A stretch of 36,583 nucleotides of DNA. Origin: CAYRZF01 sp964428805 (lineage in GTDB: Bacteria; Methylomirabilota; Methylomirabilia; Rokubacteriales; CSP1-6). The notes beneath the pieces were generated by a model. The model was given only the letters and a program-made list of their open reading frames with translations, had not been told where the DNA came from and made no database searches. The position numbers and the translations under genes are program-made. Shown in pieces: positions 29,530-36,470 of this stretch (position 1 is its first letter; each line of letters starts with the position of its first letter). The stretch covers positions 1 to 36,583 of the forward strand of contig CAYRZF010000011.1 in assembly GCA_964428805.1 (NCBI GenBank), read 5' to 3'.

Positions 29530-29786
29530 CCCAACCGTCTCAACTCTGCCTCGATCACGCCCGGGTCTTCCCCCGTGCGGAGCCGCGTCATCACAGGCCG
29601 GAGAAGACTCCGCAACCGCTGGAGCCGCCCGAGCGCCCCATCCATCCGCATCATCCTCCGCTCCAGCCGAGAGAGCAACCGCACCCGGCGGGCCTGGGCG
29701 TCCTGGGGATCACGGAGAGCCGAGTCATGGCGTATCCGAGAGGAACCGATCCAGCACGCTCCCTTGGACGCCGTTCTTATTATCAT
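29517..29786 (-). CDS. small basic coiled-coil protein (up to 89 aa)
   Basis: From about residue 20 the product is a run of Arg/Leu/Glu-rich helix (VRLLSRLERRMMRMDG; LQRLRSLLRPVMTRL), probably a coiled coil, ending in a Glu/Arg-rich helix. The furthest upstream start at 29786 overlaps the aminotransferase by 62 bases; an ATG near the middle would give a shorter protein. Function unknown. The start is uncertain but the frame itself has good protein character. Confidence 0.6.
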   Translation of the reverse strand: MIIRTASKGACWIGSSRIRHDSALRDPQDAQARRVRLLSRLERRMMRMDGALGRLQRLRSLLRPVMTRLRTGEDPGVIEAELRRLGWRR

Positions 29787-30900
29787 AGAACCGCCGGATC
29801 TGCCAGACCATGTGCTCCACCTCGTCCTCCCCAGGGAGGCCGTTCATCACCAGGAACTGATGGCCCGGGAGCGTGATGATCTCCTTGGCCTGGGCCTCCG
29901 CCATCGGGAAGTCGCCGACCTTGTACCCCAACTCCGCGGCGGCCGGCTGCAAATGGAGCGGGATCGGGTAATGCACCTTGGCCTCGATCCCGTGGGTCGT
30001 CAGGTACTTCAGGAGCGCGTCCCGCCGCTCGGCCCGCACCATGTAGAGCTGGAAGGAATGGCGCCGGTTCGGGGGCCGGGGCGGCACCGTGATCTGTGGG
30101 ATGTGCGCCAGCTCCTGATCGAGCCACCGGGCAATCTCGATCCGTCGGTCCACCCACTCGTCCAGGTGGTCGAGCTCGTGAGTCGCCACCACCGCCTGCA
30201 CCGCCTGGAGGCGCTGGTTCACTCCCCAGAAGGCGATCTCGTCCCGATTCTTCATGCCGTGGTTGCGATAGGTTCGGAGCCAGGCCCCCGCCCGGTCGTC
30301 GTTCGTCACCACGGCCCCGCCGTCCCCCCAGACGTTCAAGGGCTTCAGGGGATGGAGGCTGAACGCCGCCGCATCGCCGAACGCCCCCGCCGAGCGCCCA
30401 TCGTAGCTGGCCCCCAGCGCGGGGCAGGCGTCCTCGATTACCAGGAGGCGGTGCTGCCTCGCAATCTCCATGATCGCGGGCATATTCGGCGGGAACCCCC
30501 GCCAGTAGACGGGCATCAGGGCCTTCGTGCGCGGCGTGATGGCGGCTTCGATCTTGGTCTCGTCCATCGCGTAGCAGGCGTCCACGTCCACGAAGCGCGG
30601 CGTGGCCCCGGCCGCGACGATGGCGCCCACCGTCGCGTAGAAGGTATTGACCTGGGTGATGACCTCATCTCCTCGCCCGACGCCGAACGCCTTCAGCCCG
30701 AGGATGAGGGCGTCCGTCCCGCAGTTGGTCCCGATGACGTGCTTGACCCCGACCTTCTCGCCGAGGCGCCGCTCGAACTCCAGCACCGCGGGGCCGAGGG
30801 TGAACTCCCCCGTCTTGACGAGGGCGCGGAGCTTTTCCAGGATCGCATCGGTCTCCGCATCGGTGAACTGCCGGTCGAGGTAGTTGTAGGGGACTTTCAT
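29725..30900 (-). CDS. DegT/DnrJ/EryC1-type sugar aminotransferase (391 aa)
   Basis: The start overlaps the methyltransferase stop by ATGA, after GTGGAGG. It has the complete fold-type I pattern: GTNCGTDALILGL for the phosphate loop, DEVITQVNTFYATVGA, Asp157 in IEDACPALGA, and the Schiff-base Lys186 in SLHPLKPLNVWGDGG. The C-terminal domain ends with HYPIPLHLQPA, typical of this family. It would move an amino group onto a nucleotide-linked keto-sugar, a step in making amino-deoxy sugars of lipopolysaccharide or glycoproteins. A full-length, intact enzyme inside the packaging module of a phage is unusual and points to a host-derived moron. Confidence 0.92.
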   Translation of the reverse strand: MKVPYNYLDRQFTDAETDAILEKLRALVKTGEFTLGPAVLEFERRLGEKVGVKHVIGTNCGTDALILGLKAFGVGRGDEVITQVNTFYATVGAIVAAGATPRFVDVDACYAMDETKIEAAITPRTKALMPVYWRGFPPNMPAIMEIARQHRLLVIEDACPALGASYDGRSAGAFGDAAAFSLHPLKPLNVWGDGGAVVTNDDRAGAWLRTYRNHGMKNRDEIAFWGVNQRLQAVQAVVATHELDHLDEWVDRRIEIARWLDQELAHIPQITVPPRPPNRRHSFQLYMVRAERRDALLKYLTTHGIEAKVHYPIPLHLQPAAAELGYKVGDFPMAEAQAKEIITLPGHQFLVMNGLPGEDEVEHMVWQIRRFYDNKNGVQGSVLDRFLSDTP

Positions 30901-31571
30901 GGGCACCTCCACTGATAGAGCAGCAGGGAAAAGGGATACACGCCCCGCGGGATGCGAAGCCAGGGCCACGCAAAGACAGGCGGGAGCATCACCCGCCAGG
31001 AAACGCGGAAGGTCGTCACGTCAAGGGTCGCCCCCGGGATCTCCTCAGCGACGAGCCGGGTGAGCGCCCGCCGTGTCCAGAAGAACATCGGCCAGGGCCG
31101 CACCGCCCACAGGGCCCGCTGGACGACCACCATCGGCCACCAGGGGGTGACCTCGACCACCAGGAGGTGCCCCCCGGGCCGCAGGACACGCCGGAACTCT
31201 CGGAGGGAGGCTTCGACCCGAGCGAGCGTCTCCCAGACGGACGCCCCGACGATGTGATGCAGCGAGTAGAAGCAGACGACGGCATCGACCGAGGCCGCCT
31301 CCAGGGGGATGCGCGTGGCCGAGCCATGAAGGCGACGATCGAGCCTGTGGTTATACCGGAGGGCTTCCTGTGATGGGTCGAGGCCGATCACCCGCTGGCC
31401 GGGCCAAGGAGGGTAGAGCAAGCGCGGGCCGCACCCGACATCAAGCACCACCCCTGACCGTTCCAGCCGCTGGCGCACCGCCCAGGACTGCTGGGCGTAG
31501 AATGTCTGGAAGGCCCCCGGATCAGCGGCGTTGTGGAGGAGGAGCGGGACTTGGGCGTCACCACACGTCAT
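30897..31571 (-). CDS. SAM-dependent methyltransferase (224 aa)
   Basis: The class I motif LDVGCGP near residue 58 binds S-adenosylmethionine. VIGLDPS follows at motif II, then CFYSLHHI and FRRVLRPGGHLLVVE complete the Methyltransf_11 pattern. The C-terminal third is Trp/Pro/Phe-rich, with a hydrophobic amphipathic stretch that might rest on a membrane. The start at 31571 overlaps the previous stop by one base. Given the aminotransferase downstream, it probably methylates a sugar, a lipid-linked intermediate or a quinone-like lipid. DNA is not a likely target. Confidence 0.85.
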   Translation of the reverse strand: MTCGDAQVPLLLHNAADPGAFQTFYAQQSWAVRQRLERSGVVLDVGCGPRLLYPPWPGQRVIGLDPSQEALRYNHRLDRRLHGSATRIPLEAASVDAVVCFYSLHHIVGASVWETLARVEASLREFRRVLRPGGHLLVVEVTPWWPMVVVQRALWAVRPWPMFFWTRRALTRLVAEEIPGATLDVTTFRVSWRVMLPPVFAWPWLRIPRGVYPFSLLLYQWRCP

Positions 31572-31699
31572 CAGGTGTTGTTCTCCCAGGAATGGCCCGG
31601 AGGCGGCAGGGGGGGCTTCGGGCGAGGGGGCACGACCGCCCAGAAGAAGACCACCAGCCCCAGCCCGAGGAGTGCGAGGCACCACATCATGTCGGTCAT
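31571..31699 (-). CDS. 42-aa membrane peptide with proline-rich tail
   Basis: ATGA and TGATG overlaps on both sides mark it as a real gene although it is short. Residues 5-22 form one membrane span, followed by a Pro-rich tail (PPRPKPPLPPPGHSWENNT). An N-terminal span plus short Pro-rich tail resembles Rz1-like or small membrane partner proteins. Alone beside the lipoprotein gene it may form a two-component membrane pair. Function unknown. Confidence 0.65.
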   Translation of the reverse strand: MTDMMWCLALLGLGLVVFFWAVVPPRPKPPLPPPGHSWENNT

Positions 31700-31995
31700 C
31701 CCTGTATCCGTTGGGGCTCGTCCGCCGGCGTCTCAGACGGCGCCGGGGCGGGCGGGATCTCTTCGTACCCCGCGCGCTTGAACTGCTCCACGCACTTCTG
31801 GTATTCGGCCACCTCGAAGACATTGATCAGCAGGGCGATCCCGGCCATGACCCCCCCCGCGATCCCCGTGCCGCCCCCGAGCGCCCACCCGGATTGGCAC
31901 GTCATCGTCTGCCCGCTCTGCGGGTGCGAGAGCGTCGTCGAGCACCCAACGAGGCCGACCATCACGAGGAGAAGACCCACATGCCGCGTGTTCAT
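31696..31995 (-). CDS. lipoprotein (99 aa) next to the terminase
   Basis: The lipobox LVGC puts the lipidated Cys at residue 18 (VGLLLVMVGLVGCSTT). A Gly/Ala-rich hydrophobic segment (about 40-60) and a charged, Pro-rich C-terminus follow. The ATG lies two bases after the terminase stop and uses a GGAGG at the end of that gene. A phage lipoprotein in the packaging module may block superinfecting phages or serve as a spanin partner. The hydrophobic middle suggests a second membrane interaction. Confidence 0.75.
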   Translation of the reverse strand: MNTRHVGLLLVMVGLVGCSTTLSHPQSGQTMTCQSGWALGGGTGIAGGVMAGIALLINVFEVAEYQKCVEQFKRAGYEEIPPAPAPSETPADEPQRIQG

Positions 31996-31997
31996 GG

Positions 31998-33866
31998 TTA
32001 CCCTCCGGGCATCCGCGTTCGCATGCCGTAGACGGTCGGCTCGGGTTCCTCGGGCACTTGAACCTGGCGGAGGAAGGTCATCACGTTCCGCTCCAGCGCA
32101 TCCCGGGGGGCCAAGCGGGGCGGCTCCAGGGGCGCGATCACGTCCTCGATCTCGGGGATCACCGTTTCCGTCCAGCACTCCACGGCCAGGGCCGCCGAGA
32201 TGGCCAGGTCGTCATGCGCCACGCCCCCAGCTTCCACCCGGTCGTCGTCGCGCCGGAGGGCGGCCAATTCTTCCACGAGGGCGCGGCTTCGCACCACGAG
32301 CGCGCCACGCTCGGCGGCGTCCCGGAGTTTCTCCATCATGGCGGGGCGCGTCTGAGGCGAGGTCTTCCACTCACGGGAGTACTGGCCCGAGAGCGTGTCG
32401 GCCCGTTTCCAGAGATAGTGCTGGATCGCCCCCACCACCTCCTGGAGCGCCCCCAGTCGTTTCGTAAGCCCGAACCCGTAGTTGCCCATCCGATCCAATT
32501 CCTGGAGGACCGCGATCCCCGGCCCGTTGACCTCCAAGATGAAGTAGCGCGGGTAGACGCCAGCCAGGTGGGCCAGCACCCACGCGAACTGATACATCGC
32601 GCCCAACGGTGTCAGGTATTCGGCCACCTGGACCACCTGGTCGGGATGGCAGCGCCAGACCGTGGCGGCGAAGCGGTCGGCCTCGGCCGAAGAGCCATAG
32701 GCGGGGTCACCCGCCACGAGATAGACCGCGCCGGGGATCGGGTCTTCCCAGACCGTGAGCGTGGCGGCTTCGGCGGGCACCCGGACCAGCGCATCATCCT
32801 TGGCGTCAAACGCGGCGCCCCACTCGTAGCGGTAGGTATCCGCTCGGGGGGCCCGCTGGAGCGTGGTGCGGAGCCGCAGGCAGGTGGTGGGCGAGAGGAA
32901 TTGGGAACCGCCGGCTTGGAACGCTTGCTCGGGCACCCAGGGGAACTCCTGGAGCATCGTGGCCTGGTTGCCGTTGATGCCCTTGCCCTCCGAGAGCGTG
33001 AACCGCCACCAGGCGAGCTGCTCCCGCTGGACGTTCACCTCGTAGCGTTTCTTGACTTCCTCGCACCACTCGCGCTCATCGGGGGTCAGCCGCGGGGCTC
33101 CGTAGGCGGCCCAGAGCGTTTTCTGGTCCCGAATGAGCCGATAATCAGCCCGCCGCCACCACGCGACGAAGATTTGTCGAGACGTGAGGGCATGGGCGGC
33201 CTGCTCCCACATCTGGTACAGGAGCCCGTACCCCTGGCCGGTCCCCACCCACACATAGAGGCGGTAGGGGTGCGTCTGGGCGAGCGCGGCGGTGAGTGCC
33301 GCCACGCCCTCGGGATCGCGCCAGGAGTCGAGTTCTTCCCCGTGGATGTAGTTGACACCGCGGGAGCGCCCAAGTTGCCCCTCGCGCTGCTTGTTGGCGA
33401 AGGCCCACATGAGCCGGGACCCGTGCCACGTCTCCTGGTCCTGCCAGGCGAGTTCCAGGCGGTTATTGACCCGCCAGGGACCCCGGCTCCATTTCGGAGG
33501 GAGCCCGAGGTACATCTGGCTCAGGAGGTCCCGGTGGAGCTCCTTATTGGAGTCGTCATCGGCGATGTACATCCCCTGGATGCCCGAGAAGGTCATCAGC
33601 CAGTAGAGGTCCAGCGCCCAGAGGAGCGTGGACAGCCCGAGCTGCCGCCCCTTCAAGAGCACGACATCGTGAATGTCGTCGGAGAGCGCCGCGAAGATGG
33701 CTTCGAGGGCATACCGCTGGGTGGCCCAGAGGCTCAGCCGGACCCGCCCCTGCTCCTTGGAGGGGATCGGCATGGCCTCGCACAATCGGAGGAAGCGGGC
33801 GAGGTGGCCGCGCCAGGGCGCCCGGATCTCGGGGAAGTAGAGCGGGGTATAGGGAGCGTTCGTCAT
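31998..33866 (-). CDS. terL: terminase large subunit (622 aa)
   Basis: The start at 33866 overlaps the upstream stop by ATGA. It holds the packaging ATPase and the nuclease. The Walker A variant is KGRQLGLST (72-80). The Walker B strand with catalytic acid is VNYIHGEELDSW. The C-terminal RNase H-like nuclease has AGDPAYG, then EVNGPG and HDDLAISAALA, which supply the metal-binding acids. It drives DNA into the procapsid through the portal and cuts the concatemer. It lies just upstream of the lipoprotein and downstream of an HNH gene, a pairing known in cos-type phages. The longer frame upstream of 33866 is not used. Confidence 0.95.
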   Translation of the reverse strand: MTNAPYTPLYFPEIRAPWRGHLARFLRLCEAMPIPSKEQGRVRLSLWATQRYALEAIFAALSDDIHDVVLLKGRQLGLSTLLWALDLYWLMTFSGIQGMYIADDDSNKELHRDLLSQMYLGLPPKWSRGPWRVNNRLELAWQDQETWHGSRLMWAFANKQREGQLGRSRGVNYIHGEELDSWRDPEGVAALTAALAQTHPYRLYVWVGTGQGYGLLYQMWEQAAHALTSRQIFVAWWRRADYRLIRDQKTLWAAYGAPRLTPDEREWCEEVKKRYEVNVQREQLAWWRFTLSEGKGINGNQATMLQEFPWVPEQAFQAGGSQFLSPTTCLRLRTTLQRAPRADTYRYEWGAAFDAKDDALVRVPAEAATLTVWEDPIPGAVYLVAGDPAYGSSAEADRFAATVWRCHPDQVVQVAEYLTPLGAMYQFAWVLAHLAGVYPRYFILEVNGPGIAVLQELDRMGNYGFGLTKRLGALQEVVGAIQHYLWKRADTLSGQYSREWKTSPQTRPAMMEKLRDAAERGALVVRSRALVEELAALRRDDDRVEAGGVAHDDLAISAALAVECWTETVIPEIEDVIAPLEPPRLAPRDALERNVMTFLRQVQVPEEPEPTVYGMRTRMPGG

Positions 33867-34036
33867 GGCGTCAAGAGCTTCCGGGCGGCCGCGACGGTGA
33901 GCTGCTGGCTCTGGAGCCAGGATAAAGTGCCCTCCGTACGCCGCTCCTTCTGAGAAAAGCGTGCGCGTTGCCGATGCGATGCCGCTGTGCGTCGCCAGGT
34001 GACGGGCCACGCCAATGGGAACCGCTGATCAGTCAT
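33863..34036 (-). CDS. 57-aa basic phage protein
   Basis: Overlaps both HNH and terminase by ATGA, so it is almost certainly translated. The start (FPLAWPVTWRRTAAS) resembles a motif I recall in environmental phage proteins (yPLaWP-gW-RT), where it is followed by a longer protein with a predicted nucleic-acid-related role. Here it is cut to 57 residues with a basic, Gln-rich middle and a helical end. Directly upstream of the large terminase, it could also stand for a small terminase, but no helix-turn-helix is visible. Confidence 0.65.
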   Translation of the reverse strand: MTDQRFPLAWPVTWRRTAASHRQRARFSQKERRTEGTLSWLQSQQLTVAAARKLLTP

Positions 34037-34374
34037 CCCCGCACCGCAAACTTATCCGGGGCCGTGACGATGGCGCACTCAAACCGTCCCTGGCCCAGTG
34101 GGCGAATCACGAGGCGTCCTCGCTTGTAGGGCCAGTCCGTCCGGTCGTGGTGATCCCGGCAGATCGCCAGCACATTGTCCAGGGTGTCGCTTCCCCCCTG
34201 GCTCCGCTTGATGACGTGGTGGGAGTCCTCGATCCGCCGGATACAGCGCAGCCCCACCAGGACCACTTCGCAGCGGCCATCGGCCCGCTGGGATACCTCG
34301 GATTGCACGGCCCGAGGCAGCGCACGGCGGGATCTGGCCCGGAGCGGGGCGTAGGTGCGGAGACGACCGCTCAT
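34033..34374 (-). CDS. HNH endonuclease (113 aa)
   Basis: Cys pairs frame a compact HNH core. CEVVLVGLRC is followed by DSHHVIKRSQGG with the catalytic His, then DTLDNVLAICRDHHD with the Asn and final His and one of the structural Cys. The N-terminal 30 residues are Arg-rich and would bind DNA. It sits one gene upstream of the large terminase. In several cos phages an HNH nuclease next to the terminase is needed for specific end cutting, so that role is likely here, with homing as the alternative. Confidence 0.85.
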   Translation of the reverse strand: MSGRLRTYAPLRARSRRALPRAVQSEVSQRADGRCEVVLVGLRCIRRIEDSHHVIKRSQGGSDTLDNVLAICRDHHDRTDWPYKRGRLVIRPLGQGRFECAIVTAPDKFAVRG

Positions 34375-34577
34375 CCCCCCTCCGTCCCCGCCTGTACCAT
34401 TTTCCCGTGTTGCTTACAGAAAAGTGCATTAGGCCCGTGTCCGGGCTTTCGTACACATTGGTAGTGAATCCCTATGTGGGGAAAAACTTCGTAGGCACAG
34501 CGAAAAGAGAGCCAGGGACGGCCGTTTGGCTCTCCTGCCCATTGACCATAGCGAAGTAGAGGATAATTGCGTTTCAT
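34371..34577 (-). CDS. 68-aa Cys/His-rich phage protein
   Basis: Overlaps both neighbours by ATGA. CAYEVF, YQCVRKPGHGP and LFCKQHGK hold three Cys and several His in a pattern that looks like a compact zinc site. A similar YQCxRKxGHGPxxLxCKQH motif recurs, from memory, in phage early operons without known function. A small DNA- or protein-binding role is likely. Confidence 0.75.
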   Translation of the reverse strand: MKRNYPLLRYGQWAGEPNGRPWLSFRCAYEVFPHIGIHYQCVRKPGHGPNALFCKQHGKMVQAGTEGG

Positions 34578-34981
34578 TTCCCCTCCCCCGGCAGCGCGGC
34601 GAGGGCGATATCAATATCCTTGGAATGAAAGACGAAGTGAGTGGAACACCACAAGACCTCTCGCCCTAGTGAACAGGTATGCCTTTCCATCGCTTCCGCC
34701 AGCGCGCGGTAGGGGGCGAGGAGTTCTTCGCGCTCCTCTTTACAAACATGACGATGGAGGGAAAAGTCCGTTCGGATTGACTCGCGCTCGGCCTCCACCT
34801 CCCGCAACCTGCGAACGCCAGAATCATGTACGTCCTGCAACCGCCCCACCTCCGCCTCCAGCGCGGCGATCTGCGCGGCCTTGGCGGCGACTCTCCTGGC
34901 ATCTTTCTGCCTATGGAAATCACAGCACCAAGTCGCATACTCTAGGTGATTTTGGGTTTGGGATTGATATAGGTCACTCAT
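34574..34981 (-). CDS. hypothetical coiled-coil protein (135 aa)
   Basis: The ATG at 34981 is eight bases from an AGGAGG site (a GTG one codon earlier is possible). Residues about 27-70 form a clear coiled coil (RRVAAKAAQIAALEAEVGRL). The rest is helical with scattered Cys and His and ends in ALPGEGK. The base composition is less GC-rich than in the structural genes. Typical of small early phage proteins; no function assigned. Confidence 0.75.
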   Translation of the reverse strand: MSDLYQSQTQNHLEYATWCCDFHRQKDARRVAAKAAQIAALEAEVGRLQDVHDSGVRRLREVEAERESIRTDFSLHRHVCKEEREELLAPYRALAEAMERHTCSLGREVLWCSTHFVFHSKDIDIALAALPGEGK

Positions 34982-35000
34982 CACTCATCCCTCCTGTTTG

Positions 35001-35339
35001 CTAAGTGGAGTAGTCACTCATCCCCTCCGGGCGCGGCTCGCCAAGCATGTAGCAAAGGAGCGTCGGCCCGATAAGATCACCGGCGCTATCCCCGTATTCC
35101 GCGATCCAGACATCGGTGTGTTCGTCCATCGTGAACTCGCCCCCCCTGTAGCCCATATACGTACTCCCCAATGCCTCGCGGGCGTAGGCGAGCATGGAGG
35201 CAACCGTGACGTTCTGAGCAGGACGAAATGCCACTTGGTCGTAGTAGCCCCGATAAGAACCAGGTTTGGAAAAACCGAACGGAACTACTCGACGAGGGTC
35301 TGCTTTTTCCAGCGCCTTAACTAGTTCCCCAAGTGTCAT
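35001..35339 (-). CDS. conserved phage protein (112 aa) next to the C5 methyltransferase
   Basis: The ATG at 35339 overlaps the methyltransferase stop by ATGA, so the longer upstream frame is rejected. The protein has a striking pattern, VVPFGFSKPGSYRGYYDQVAF, then VASMLAYAREALGSTYMGYRGGEFTMDEHTDVWIAE. I recall the same pattern (SYRGYY; GYKGG; TDVWIA) in early operons of many phages of high-GC bacteria. No function is established. It may form a small complex with nucleic acid or a protein partner. Confidence 0.75.
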   Translation of the reverse strand: MTLGELVKALEKADPRRVVPFGFSKPGSYRGYYDQVAFRPAQNVTVASMLAYAREALGSTYMGYRGGEFTMDEHTDVWIAEYGDSAGDLIGPTLLCYMLGEPRPEGMSDYST

Positions 35340-35965
35340 TGTATTTTCCTCCGGGCGCGAAGGGTCTGGATCAACTGTTTCCCAATAAACTCCGTGTAGG
35401 CGGGGGGGATGGCCTGACGAGCCTCGGCACGCGAGCCCATCCATGACACATCCAACGCCGTGATCATCTCTGCTGGCTTCGCCTCGCCCCTACCGTGACC
35501 TGAACCACTGACTATGACGGGTCGCCCGATATGGACGCATTGAGGGACGAGTTTGTAGATGCTCGGCGCCTCGAACCACCGATGGCGCCAGACGCGAAGA
35601 CCGAACATCGTTCCACAGAGGAGCAGCGGGCTCTTGAGTAGTCGCCTCGCCCCATCGACGTTCTCGATGACATAGGGCGCGCCAACGACCAGACACGCCT
35701 CACGGGTCGGGGCTATCAGATCCGGATGCGTGCCACGCGAATACAGCGGCGTAGCCTCGCTCCATCTCTGACACGGCGGGCTCGCGTGGATCGCGTCGAA
35801 CTCGTGGCCGTGAGCGGCGACGTACTCCAGCGCATCGCCCTGGACGAACGTGAAGGGATACCGGGGCATCGGCTTGATGTCCACGCCGACGATCTCGTCG
35901 AAGCCCGCTCGGGAATAGCCCATCGCGGCACCACCAGCTCCGCAAAAGAGGTCAAGGAGTTTCAT
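35336..35965 (-). CDS. compact DNA cytosine-C5 methyltransferase-like protein (209 aa)
   Basis: Motif I is DLFCGAGGAAMGYSRAGF (5-22). The catalytic Cys is C65 in ASPPCQRWS and the ENV motif is IENV (E101). The C-terminal region carries the IPPAYTEFIGKQL motif that closes the SAM domain (motif X position). The usual target-recognition domain is missing or very small: 209 residues compared with over 300 for standard enzymes. This short type is common in phages; some may act on DNA in a protective manner. It overlaps both neighbours by ATGA. Confidence 0.88.
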   Translation of the reverse strand: MKLLDLFCGAGGAAMGYSRAGFDEIVGVDIKPMPRYPFTFVQGDALEYVAAHGHEFDAIHASPPCQRWSEATPLYSRGTHPDLIAPTREACLVVGAPYVIENVDGARRLLKSPLLLCGTMFGLRVWRHRWFEAPSIYKLVPQCVHIGRPVIVSGSGHGRGEAKPAEMITALDVSWMGSRAEARQAIPPAYTEFIGKQLIQTLRARRKIQ

Positions 35966-36222
35966 GTCCGGGCGCGGATGGCGGCGGCGACTCTTTGCTG
36001 CACACGCTCCAGCACCAGTTCCGCGTTCGGTGAATCGCCGATGCTCGTGTTAACGATTGCGTAGAACACTGCTTGGTCTATCTCCACCCGCGCCTGGGCG
36101 ACCTGCTCGGCGGCGTATTTATTCGCGCATCTCACGCACATTGTGTCGGGGTCAGCGTAGGAACGATGGGATTTTTGATAGCATTCCTGCGTCCAATCCA
36201 ATGCCGAGCGCGGCGGGGTCAT
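35962..36222 (-). CDS. hypothetical 86-aa protein with CVRC motif
   Basis: Starts in an ATGA overlap and ends in another with the methyltransferase. A segment ECYQKSHRSYADPDTMCVRCANKY holds three Cys and one His, a likely zinc site. The rest is a helix-rich charged tail (ELVLERVQQRVAAAIRART). A helical, metal-stabilised small protein of an early phage operon. Function unknown. Confidence 0.75.
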   Translation of the reverse strand: MTPPRSALDWTQECYQKSHRSYADPDTMCVRCANKYAAEQVAQARVEIDQAVFYAIVNTSIGDSPNAELVLERVQQRVAAAIRART

Positions 36223-36311
36223 CGGGGTCTCACCAGAAGATCATAGAACGTGCGAAGAGTGCCCTCGTGAATCTTCCATCGTTGGCCTGGTCGAATCGTC
36301 GTCTTAGGCAT
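36219..36311 (-). CDS. 30-aa phage peptide
   Basis: The ATG at 36311 has GGAGGAG directly upstream and the stop overlaps the next start by ATGA, so despite its length it is likely real. The sequence RPGQRWKIHEG suggests a small SH3-like or beta module seen at the start of phage proteins of the 'RPGqvW' type. Too short to classify. Confidence 0.55.
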   Translation of the reverse strand: MPKTTIRPGQRWKIHEGTLRTFYDLLVRPR

Positions 36312-36450
36312 CCGGCTCCTCCAGGCGGGTCTCTTCCATCGCCCATCCGAGGACCGTAGGGGCGACCGGCAAGACCACGGCACAGCCGTGCCGGTAGGCG
36401 TCCCGAAGGCCCACGGTGTATTGATCGGGTTCCCCATCCTGCCACCGCAT
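36304..36450 (-). CDS. 48-aa hypothetical protein
   Basis: ATG at 36450 opens 48 codons ending in TAA at 36304-36306, overlapping the next small gene by eight bases. The product (DGEPDQYTVGLRDAYRHG; VLGWAMEETRLEEPDA) has normal protein composition, mixing charged and aromatic residues, with one Cys. No family. It sits in a chain of short early genes, with a weak ribosome site. Confidence 0.55.
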   Translation of the reverse strand: MRWQDGEPDQYTVGLRDAYRHGCAVVLPVAPTVLGWAMEETRLEEPDA

Positions 36451-36470
36451 GAGGCGAGTAAAGAGGATCG

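Noticed and set aside
32058..33953. 631-codon plus-strand frame opposite the terminase
   Set aside because: Antisense shadow of terL: charged, low-complexity, no domain. The minus strand has Walker and nuclease motifs.
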